From the NCBI RefSeq assembly GCF_030867145.1, contig NC_134420.1, positions 43,606,912 to 43,670,911 of the forward strand: a stretch of DNA of 64,000 nt, read 5' to 3'. Position 1 is the stretch's first letter; each line of letters begins with the position of its first letter. The notes under the pieces were generated by a model, which was not told the DNA's origin, searched no databases, and worked only from the letters and a program-made list of their open reading frames with translations. This DNA comes from Opisthocomus hoazin. Its lineage: Eukaryota > Chordata > Aves > Opisthocomiformes > Opisthocomidae. Positions 25,827 to 64,000 of this stretch are shown here, one piece after another. The position numbers and the translations under genes are program-made.

Positions 25827-28800
25827 ATATATGTCTATAAAGGTCGATAAAGCTGGCATTTCATGAATAGTTAGACCCTCTGAGGTGGGGTTGGGATGAG
25901 GGGGACAAACAAGGGCACAGCAATATTCAGTCTTCACAGAATGTTTCCTCTGGCACCTCCACGACATTTTTCCATTTCCGCTTTCTCACCGAAAGGGCGA
26001 CAAGCACATCTATTTGTGCTTTCGAAAATCTGTTCCTTTCCACAGCCCTACTTTGTGCAGACTGCGTTATCAGCAGCTTCCATTTCTTGAGAAGTGGGGA
26101 GTGAGAACAAGCTGTAATTAAAGGCTGAAGGTATCTGCCCTCTCTTCCCTGCCCTGAAGGGGCTGAGCTGTTGCCAGCAATGCCAGGCAGTTGGCAGCTC
26201 CCTGGGATGGCCGTAACTGGGAACCAGGGAGAGGTTCTGCTCCCGCCTGCCTGCCCTGGGGAAAAACTCCTCTGCCACCGAGCAGCAACAAACGCTTCCC
26301 AGCTCCCTCTGCGTTCTTTCTGGCCTCTGAACACCCTCCAAGAAATGGTCTTAATTTCCAAAGGCTACCCACCAGTTTGGGTCAAAACCCCAATCTAAGA
26401 GCAGTGGTGAAAATTCGAGTAACTCCTTATAAGTAATTTCAAAATCTTTCAGTGAAAACATGCAAAGTGTGTACGCATGGGTGTTGTAACCAGCACTGAG
26501 AAGGCAACGGGAGCTAGCGCATGTCTGCTGTTGCAGCTGATGAGCTGCATCATTTCAAGCTTCTCTTCTTGCTTTCCATACTGTTTAATAATTTTCTTTT
26601 TTTGTGTGTGGAATAAACGTTGCTTTCTGGTGAAGTTTCTGTCACTGTGGTGACTGTTTTCATGCTTGACTTCGAGACCGTATAGAACGTGATCCGGTTC
26701 TGGCTGCTTTGCATGCTTTGTGAACAGGCATAGATCCCCAGTATTGCACGCAAGTAACTTTGCATTACTTTTTATAGCAACGTCATTAACTTGTCTCACC
26801 CTGTGGTGCTAGTACAAAGTGTTTTGCTTCAATTTACATGGATTGTTGGCGTCTCTCTTTATGTCCTGATGATAAATAATGGGCAGTACAAAACAGAACA
26901 AGCAAAGCTGATGTATCATAAAATTGTGTGAACTTTACAAATCAGAGTAGTTCTATTTGTAAAATATTTTATAGGATTCTAGTCCACTATTAAGCTATGA
27001 TATCTCATGCAGGCCGTTTTGAAGCAATGAGTCAACCAGGTAACTGGTTTCATTATTATTTTCTCTTCTTTCTCTTACTACCCACGTGCGTGCCCCTTCC
27101 TTCTTCTCTGTCCTGTCCCAATCCTTCAACATTTGTTTAATTTGAAAAATAATCCCACAAGAATGTTGCTGCTTCCTCTGCAGCCTTTGCGTTTGCCCCT
27201 TGGCTGCTGCTTCTCCCTCTGGCCTGCCCCATCTTCACAGCCACCTCTCCCGGTTCGCTGCCTGGAGCACATTGCCCTCGAGAACTTGCACCCAGCAGGA
27301 GTCACGCAGCAAGTCGCAGCTGGGTGTTGGCTGCCTGAAGGTGAGGAGGACAGCCAGAAAAGACCTCTAACAGCGAGTTGCACATAGTGCTGGGATATCA
27401 GCATGAGCAGGAACTGGATTTTAAATACTTGCCTGTCTGCCTCAGCTCTTGCACTTAGTAGAAATACACAGATACAAAAAAAGTAAAAAATGTTCAGTTG
27501 TTTTGGGGGCATCCTGTGTAGTCTAGTTACAGCTTCACAAACCTAGAGAGTCAGAAGAGAATCCCTGACAGTTAACATAGTCATTGCCTCGTGAAGGAGA
27601 AAATGACGGCACTGAAAGCCATTTCCTTAGCTAATGTCCAGCACAAGCCAGTGACAAATACCTTGTCAAATCCTGACCACCGGCTGTAAGGTTGATCCAG
27701 CCAAGATGTACCGCAGCTTGGAACAGCCAGTTTCCACAGGCAGTGGCAGGTACTTTGTGAGCTGCCGTGTCTCTTCTCCTTAACATATCAAAGCCGCTGG
27801 AAGTTTCTGGCAAATTTCATATAATGGAAAAAAATTCCCTCATACCTACACAAAGGTGGTCTGGCATATGCAGAGGTGTTGCAGCCATGGTGGTCGCTTC
27901 AAGCTTGACAAACCAGTTAAGTCCCTGCTATCACTTCCCTCTTCCTGCTTGTGGAAGCTTTGCAGTAGTTGTCTCATCTTCCAGATTGCCTTCCGCGGTC
28001 TTTCTGCTCTGTAGCCAGTACATCCAGCAGCGTTTCCTCTTCTGTCTTGGCCAGAAGAACTGCAGGAGTCTTTATGCATGCCTGCTGCTTATCCTAAATC
28101 ATTGCAGTTCGTGGTTCTGAATGTTGCCACGAGTGCGCAGAGCCGAGCAGGACACTGCGGGGATAAACACGCATGCGACGATAGGCTCCAGCAACTGCCG
28201 CTCTGGAGGATGCTGGGGAGAGACACGCTTGCATTATGGCACAGATCAATGTGAAGAACAGCTCCCTTCTATGCATCATTTGGATTTATCCACAAAGTCT
28301 AGCTGCATTTGACTACCAACAGTCTCAGCACGGATCCAGGCCATTACTGGCAATTATTGAGCGACACACATACGCACAACTTCATATTCCTGAGCCCTGG
28401 CAGCTCCGTGGTCCAGTGGGATCCCAGAACAGGCACCCATGTAAGCAGATGCTTAAAGAAACCTGCTGGAAAGGTAGCAAATTGCCTACGTGGAAAAGAA
28501 GGTGTTCACTCATAGCTTCCCCAGGTTCAGCTGCCCTCAGACAGAGAAAACTACTTTGGTAGTCTGCGCCATGCCCACCGACTGTCTTTCCTCAGGGTAG
28601 GGCTGTGGCCTTTGCTGCATCTCCAAGGCTACGTGGGAAAATCAGGACAGCAGGCTGCAAGCCTTGAAACCCTAAGGGTCCGCGTGAATCTGTATTTACT
28701 GTGTGGTTCTGAGGATGCCTAGAGCCACAGATGGGTTGTGGCTCCAACTCAAGACCGCTCGTTCTTCAGAACCTCTCTCCAACCAGCTTGACAATTCTCA

Positions 28801-31800
28801 TTTTACGAAAGTAAATTATTCCCAGATTTGCTGGCCTCAGAAGGGAACTAGAAGGAATATGGACTAAAAAAAGCCCCTCTACCATCCCACCCTCCCCCTG
28901 ACCACGTCACTGTGTCACTTGACTCCCTGGTAGCTAAACTCGAGATTACCTCGTGCCTCAGATTGGAAGTGAAAAGCCATTTACCAGCATTGTCTCTTCT
29001 ATTACCCCTCTTCATCCCATCCTTCCTCACTTAATAAATATAGTTTATGAAGTATCATAAAGGAAAACCTGATTTTTTTCCTATAGGCAAATTCTTTTAT
29101 TCCTCTAACTGAATTTCAGGTAAATTTAGCGGCAACAGCTTGAACCAGTTACCCTTGCATCTGTGTTTCCTGTAAAACATGCATACATCTGTGGCAATTT
29201 TTTCTTGGCGTTTGCTGTGAACCTTACATGAGAGAAGATGAGGTTAAAAGCATTTGCCTTCATAATGATAGGTTGTATTTTCAAACTGCATCATATTTCT
29301 ATTTTTAGATATAAATTAAAATTGTTTCCAGAATCCCTGAGGCCTGCACTTCCACTGAAAATGTGCCTCATACAAAGCCTTCTCCTTTTCTTGCAGAAAG
29401 GATACTGAGAACTGAGGCACTAGGCGGAAAAAAATGCTTACAAAAATACCATAATCAAAATCTTCCCCAGATAAGGTTATAACAAAAAAACCCCACTAGT
29501 AGCAGCAGGGAATCTCAGCAATTATATATTGCATTTCATTGGCAGGGAGATAATTCACACAAATTTTAATACATGAATATTAACATTGGTTTTAAAAAAA
29601 ATCCAATTTTAGGCTAGACAATTGCAATTTGTAAGCCGATAGCTTAGAAGAGGATTTTATCAGTCCTTGCCATTACTAAATTTAGCTTCTTACCAGCAAC
29701 TTTTAGGAACAGACTTTCCTCATCTGCAAACTTCTTTACACATATAAACAATACATTTTTCTGTGCAAGAACTGGACCACCTGGCACATACCCCGACACG
29801 CATGCTGCGAGCAGGCTCTGCTGTGGCTGGCACTCATCCGCCCGATTTGTTTTCTCCTGCGAGTGCTGCCGTTAAGCAGCAGGGGTGCAAGCACAGAGGA
29901 AGAGCCTTTGATGCCGTATCCTACCTTCTGGAGTCTTATTCTGCCCTTCAGATGACTGGGACTACGGAAGTGGGGATGGGACCACAGGGCAAAATTGATG
30001 TTCGGCTGCAGAGTGAGTGCATTTGGGTTACTCTACCACAGGTGACTTCAGGAGTTTCTGGAAGCCTGCTTTTGCTTTGACCTGTTTCGCAGACAAAAAC
30101 TTCAGCCCTACTTTTGCTATATTTAGATGTCACTTCCCTTTTCATTGTTACATCTAATAAACCATTTAATTCTCCAGAGAATCCAGAGAACATTTTAGGG
30201 GAAAACTACAACTGTACATCAAAACCAAAATAAGAACCACACAACATTCTGGAGAGGTTGGTGGCGTAGCACTGACATCTTTAGTGCTTTCTTGCGCAGA
30301 CAACACAATGAATAAAATAGACCAGATGCATTTGATACTATATCATCAACTTTCAGTACTCATTATTTAAAAATATGTTAGAGGCAGGTAAAGCATGTCA
30401 TGTCTGGCCAAATACGCTTTTTGATTTTTACATCTTTGAAGCTATAACCCACTGTCCTTGAATAGCTTGAGCAGTATACGTAAAAAGGAACTGCTTGCTA
30501 CATACTTCAGCTCACTGAATTGGAGTCCCGTGTGAAATGCCATCTCCAGCAACAGCTCCAGTGTTGCTCAGATGAGAGCACTATGGACAAATTTGAGCGC
30601 TTTTAACACTTGGCTGCATGAAAGTACAGTTTAACTTTACTGGCTGTTTTTAAGGATCAGAGATTGCAACTCAACAACTATTTTGTCACGTCTGTATTTT
30701 AAGAGCAACCTTACTTGTCTGTGTGTGATCGGGGCATATGGGTTTCTCGTGTGCAAAAAGCAGTACATCAGAATGCCCACAGGCCCAGGGCTGGCCAAGC
30801 AGCGCTACCTCCACAGCACAAGGCAGTGACTCATCCTGTGGTTTTTGACACCACAGTGCAGAGGAGTAGCAGGATAATCTACCTTGCTGTATGTTCTTTT
30901 CTTTAAAAACAGAACATGGGGTGTGAATTTTCTAAGGATTTTTCCCCTTGCCTTCTTGCCTTGCTTGAAGTATCATTGGCCAAGTTTTTCACTGGAGGAA
31001 AACATGAGCAGTTTATTAGTAGACGACTCCTGGTTAGGAAACAATATGCTCTTCTAGGAAACTGCTTCTGACTTGCTGTCTACTGATAAAATAGAGTTAC
31101 ATTTCAGGAAGCTGAAGAAGAAAATGGTCTACCTAGCAGTGAGTTTAGGGACAAAGCTTTAGAAAAGACTGTCACAGCGACCCCTCATATGTTGTTATTG
31201 CCACGAATACATCCAATTTCATTCAAATTGAAAAACTATATGGAAATTCCATTGAATTTGGTGCCCGATCCCTCCTAAGCAGTATTACTATTACTTCTGA
31301 TAAACTAGCAAACTATCCTAGATCACTCCACCCCTCCTGCAATTGCAACAGTTCACTTTGTTACTGCTGTGGCAGTCTTGGGGGGGAAAAAATCCCTTTG
31401 TAAATTCCAATTGTTAACTGATTTTTATTAACAAAAGGCCTGCTATGCTTCCTATGCATTTGGTAACCCTATTTTATGGCGATGTGTGCATCACTTGACT
31501 GATGCTTCTCTCAGCCTGAAAGTGACTCCGGCACCTTGGAACATACCAAATCCGTCTCACACTTACTGTACTGGAAATGCTGCTTATTCAGCTGGAGTGC
31601 TACAGACTTGTATCTGATTAAAAACAACCACATCCCAACAGTGTGATGCTTTTCCGCGGTATTGACTAATTCTGGTTTGTTGCAGTCAACAGAAAGTTGT
31701 CTGCAAATAATTTTTGCATAGCACTTAAATATTTACATTCCGTGATATACCCATATTTATATATATACATTTAAGGTTAGGCACAGGCAAGACCTTTTGT

Positions 31801-31914
31801 CACAAAAAAATATTATGCTTTTTAAATAAACAGTGGAAACATACAAAGTAAACATGCATGCAGGCCACATGCTTCATTGCAAAGACAATTTACTGGAAGA
31901 AAATTTATTGGTGT
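25827..31914. other. Intergenic DNA, no gene recognised
   Basis: This is mostly AT-rich unique sequence with moderately GC-richer stretches at about 26.1-26.35 and 27.1-27.4 kb. Frames reach 144 codons on minus (25927-26361) but overlap one another on both strands and resemble nothing known. I see no RNA gene and no further repeat. Confidence 0.55.
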
Positions 31915-32569
31915 TGTCCTGGTTTCAGCTGGGATAGAGTTAATTTTCCTCCCAGTAGCTGCTGTGTTTTTGATTTAGTAGGAGAAGAATGTTGATAACA
32001 CTGATGTTTTCAGTTGTTGCTATGAAGTCAAGGACTTTTTTCAGTCTCAGGTGTTCAGCTCACGAGCAGTTGTGCAGGAGCTGGGAGGGAGCACAGCCAG
32101 GCAGCGAGCCCAACCTGGCCCATGGAAATATTCCATACCATAGCCATCATGCTCAGTTTGTAAACGGAGGCTTGGCCAAGGGGAGGAAGGAATCTGCTCT
32201 TCTCCTTTCCGCAAGTTCGAATCCTTTCTTGTCCAGGAGTTTGAAGTTTTCCGTGAGTTCGGTCTTTTTCAGGAGTTTTGCGAAATTTGCAAAATACACA
32301 AGTTTGGCATTCTGTGATCACTGCTCAGGGACTGGGTGTGAACTCGTCATCAGGTGGTGAGAAAATTGTATTGTATACAGTTTGTTTTGAATATTCATGA
32401 ATATCATTATTATTAGTATTTCCTTTGTTGTCATATTAAACTGTCTTTATCTCAACCCACGAGTTTCCACTTTTGTCCATTTCTCCTCCCTGTCCTGCTG
32501 GAGTAAGAGGATGGGGGGGCGAGCGGCTGTCTGGGGCTAAATTGCCAGATGCTGGGTTAAACGACGACA
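31915..32569 (+). mobile_element. Endogenous retrovirus solo LTR (avian type), 655 bp
   Basis: The element runs from TGTCCTGGTTTCAGCTGGGA to a terminal GTTAAACGACGACA, so its ends are TGTC...GACA. The body (GATAGAGTTAATTTTC, GGGAGGGAGCACAGCCAGG, CTTTATCTCAACCCACGAG) matches from memory a very common bird ERV LTR. A variant poly(A) signal ATTAAA lies at 32435-32440, supporting plus as the sense. Flanking GGTGT (31910-31914) and GGTGC (32570-32574) may be a decayed 5-bp target duplication. No internal retroviral genes adjoin it. Confidence 0.88.
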
Positions 32570-33949
32570 GGTGCTTGCAGAGAAACGGCAAGAAAAACAA
32601 TCAGCAAGGAGGCATGGGACACAGGAAGCAGGAATGGTAAAAGTGAGACTTTGGTTAATGGCAAAGCATATGCTTGGCTCTTTTTTTTTGGCTATACAGA
32701 AGAGCCTGACTGCCAAGCAATGCCTAAAAAAGAAAAGTGGTATTAAAACCAAAACTGCTCTGTGGTCTTATTTCTTTAGGAAAAAGGAAATTTATGCAAG
32801 TTCCTTGTAAATAAACAAGATAAGAAGATTTATTCATGTGATCCAGCTCATGATTTTAAGTGTGCATAATAAAGCACAACTCAGGGTACAGGTATTTTTA
32901 CTATGTGGATAAATTAATTATCTGGATAAATTAAGCTCACACATATGCCCTAATTTACAGTAGCCATTAAGAATTAGCAATGGTTCTCTTAATGGAATCG
33001 TTTTTGCTTCAGCATTTAGAATACACAGATTTGTTGCAAATGGTGCTTTTCCACGTGTGGCTACAAGACTTGACCACGAAATGTCAAATCACATAACTAA
33101 GGCACTTCTCAGTGACTCAGTTGTGAGCTACTACAGTAAGACCCTCTAAGAAATCTAGGACTAAGCTCTTCTAAACTCTAAATTTTGGCTTTTAACAGCT
33201 TTGCTTAGTGCTCTTGCAACTTGAGCATGCTTCTTAAAAGTTTTTGAACAAAGTAAGATTTCATCAGATTGTATTATCAACATTAAGAAAAGTTAGTGAA
33301 AAAAGGTTAATGCTGGTCTTATACATTACAGAAAATGAAAAAAGTAGCCACACATACCTATTGTGGCAACTCACTTTCTCAGCAATGCTTTTGGCCGCTT
33401 TGATAGTAAACATGACATGAGTTTCATTTAAAAGTTTCAAGTCCCGTAACAATCTCTAAGATTTTCCAGAAGTGGCCTTGGAGGGGAAAACAAAAGAAAA
33501 AAAAAAAAAAAAAAAGAATGTACAGAATGTACCCAGTAAACTTTGAAGGGAAAAATAAGAAGATAAAAATTACTAATGAGATAAAGATGAGTAACCGCCA
33601 AATTTTATGTAACAACTACAGATTTGACTTCAATGAAAAGGTGGAGCAAAGAATTTCTGGTTCTCCAGGGAAAGATGGAAGGCATCTCAACCATCTTCCC
33701 ATATTTCACACATTTCAGCACATGGCACAGAGCAGGTATGCACACATGTAAAGTCCACCTTCCTGATCCCACTTATTTATCCATTGTGCTACACAGAACA
33801 GAGGAAGACCTGCAATGTCAAATCACAGACCTTGGCGCGTCCAGCCCAAACATTTCTTACTAGTTTCCTTGTGGTAGCATAGAAACATTCTCTTTCTGTT
33901 ACGGAAGTCCTTACAGCTCCTCTGCTATCGGGTAAAATGACTAAGACAA
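32570..33949. other. Intergenic DNA between the second LTR and the HEATR5A 3' end
   Basis: AT-rich sequence with short frames only. A long A run with a few interruptions is at about 33494-33515. No gene or further transposon is recognised. The true HEATR5A transcript end could extend into this interval if distal poly(A) sites are used. Confidence 0.5.
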
Positions 33950-35331
33950 ATGTTAAGTGAAGAAAATTAGCTTTATTTATGTAAATCAGAAAAACAAATT
34001 GTTAGAACTTTGGTCAAATTGTTAATTCTGTACAATTTACAATTATATTTATATACAAAACTTATAATAAAATACAGTACATCACACTTTTCCTGAGTCA
34101 CAGTGTGTTTCTCAGTTCTGTAAATATTATTTTTTTCTTCTTGCTTTTAAAGTAATTAGATTAAAGAAGGAAATAGTATCCTCAGTTTGATAGTGTTTGG
34201 TTTAGATAATACTGATTTTAAGAAAGAAGTCAATACACTATATGTAGAAAATACTTCATAGCATTGCAATTTTGATAGTTATTTTTCTATATTAAAATAT
34301 GTTCCTTGATAAAAATGTTAATTAAATACTCCCTATTATGAGTTCGTTGCACTTTATTTGACACAAGACAAGCTGACTTCAAATATGTCCATCTCTCCTT
34401 GCAGAGATACATAAATTTTGGTGTTAGTGTATATATAACCGATCATTTAAAGATCGGGAAACATATATCCAGATAGAGCACATGTCTGAATCGAGGCACG
34501 GTATATTAAAATTGCTGTCCTATCCCTGACAAGATATGTAAGCTTCAATTGCCTGGCCAGCCTAAGACAAAATTAACCCAAGTATACGCCCTGAAAAGTG
34601 AGACCATGTCAAGCAGCAAGGCACCAAGCCTGCAAATACTTACGTATGCGTAACAGTCCCACTGCGTAAAGCACTGAGGAGTCCTCCGTGAAGAAGCATT
34701 GTAGAGCTGTATTTAACAGCATTTTTAAATCTCAGCCAGCTCAAGAAGTTGTTAGGATTAAAGCTATCAATATTACCTTTATTGAGTTGAATTTCTTTTG
34801 AGATCAACAATAACCTATTGTAAGCCTTACATGGATATTTAATCTGTTTCCTTAATGATGCAGTGCGCTAAATTAGTAATTAGGATAGATTACAACCTGC
34901 AAGTAAATTTATGTCCCAGTTAAATCTAAAAACCAATCAGTGTAAGTTATTTTTGACAAACATTGATTTAAAACAAAATTAATTTTACTTAATGGCTAAG
35001 TGTGGGCTGCTCCTAAATATATCGATGGTAAAGGTCACTATATATTTTTAATACAGGCATGTGCATTTCTAGTATTTTAACCCAAAATAATCCAAAAATA
35101 CAGATTAGATGACCTCTGACAGATTTAGTCACAGTGTTTAGAGATGTTTAAGAAGTCTTACACTCACAGAAAGTTATCTAGAGATTTGCTCTCTCTTAAA
35201 AACTTTCTGTAATACCTGAGTGCAAACTGAAATATATGAGATCAACTCATAGTGATCCTACTCTGATCAGAAATTAAAAGGGACATTTTTTGCTGTTGAT
35301 ACCAAAGTGCGTAAAATGACAATACCAGTCT
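33950..35331 (-). other. HEATR5A: HEATR5A 3'UTR (inferred extent)
   Basis: This is the sequence downstream of the HEATR5A stop on the minus strand, AT-rich and without coding potential. Candidate AATAAA signals on the transcribed strand are at 34778-34783, 34353-34358 and 33972-33977. The last would give a 3'UTR of about 1.38 kb. A small inverted repeat lies at 34439-34457. The chosen end is an inference. Confidence 0.45.
33972..33977 (-). terminator. HEATR5A: Candidate distal poly(A) signal AATAAA of HEATR5A
   Basis: TTTATT on plus gives a canonical AATAAA hexamer in the HEATR5A sense, about 1.36 kb past the stop codon. Two closer hexamers, at 34778-34783 and 34353-34358, are alternatives, so alternative polyadenylation is possible. 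Confidence 0.4.

Positions 35332-64000
<28,669 letters not shown>

Noticed and set aside
25927..26361. 144-codon minus-strand frame
   Set aside because: Overlapped by other frames on both strands in a locally GC-richer stretch, with no similarity I recognise.
32210..32225. GTTCGAATCC resembling a tRNA T-loop/B box
   Set aside because: It sits inside an ERV LTR with no acceptor stem or anticodon arm around it.

Overview
The window is a piece of a bird nuclear genome. It has spliced vertebrate genes with long AT-rich introns, several CR1 LINE copies (the main avian retrotransposon) with their typical 3' tails, two LTRs of the kind widespread in bird genomes, and one GC-rich CpG-island promoter. 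The LTR types suggest a neoavian bird rather than a chicken-like one, but this is inference and I cannot name the species.

Layout, left to right. (1) About 1-12.9 kb is the 5' end of HECTD1 on the minus strand. It comprises a first intron after the start codon that runs off the left edge, the first coding exon (9990-10129, 46 codons plus two bases), a 5'UTR part of the same exon with an unusual T17 run, a short intron, and an inferred untranslated first exon in a CpG island (about 11.9-13.1 kb). (2) About 13.1-33.9 kb is an intergenic interval of roughly 21 kb in which I find no convincing gene. It holds an LTR of 1.09 kb with an internal tandem array, one CR1 3' fragment and a second LTR of 655 bp. 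(3) About 33.9-64 kb is the 3' two thirds of HEATR5A on the minus strand. I resolved 20 coding exons with consistent reading phase. They encode the last 1,243 residues and the stop codon at 35332-35334, followed by a 3'UTR of about 1.4 kb. The remaining 5' exons lie beyond the right edge.

HECTD1 (HECT-type E3 ubiquitin ligase) and HEATR5A (HEAT-repeat protein) are neighbours in the same head-to-tail order in human chromosome 14q12, from memory of that map. The block is therefore conserved synteny, and the two genes are not known to act in one pathway. Transcription of both is right to left, so the HEATR5A 3' end faces the HECTD1 promoter.

I found no unknown multi-gene system. The most interesting observations are: a GC-AG intron in HEATR5A; two overlapping upstream ORFs in the inferred HECTD1 leader, one crossing the exon junction; a U17 tract just before the HECTD1 AUG; a phase-compatible 93-base candidate cassette exon in HEATR5A; a long CR1 copy with an open reverse transcriptase frame; and an exact 74-bp duplication at that CR1 copy's 5' end which looks like templated filler DNA.
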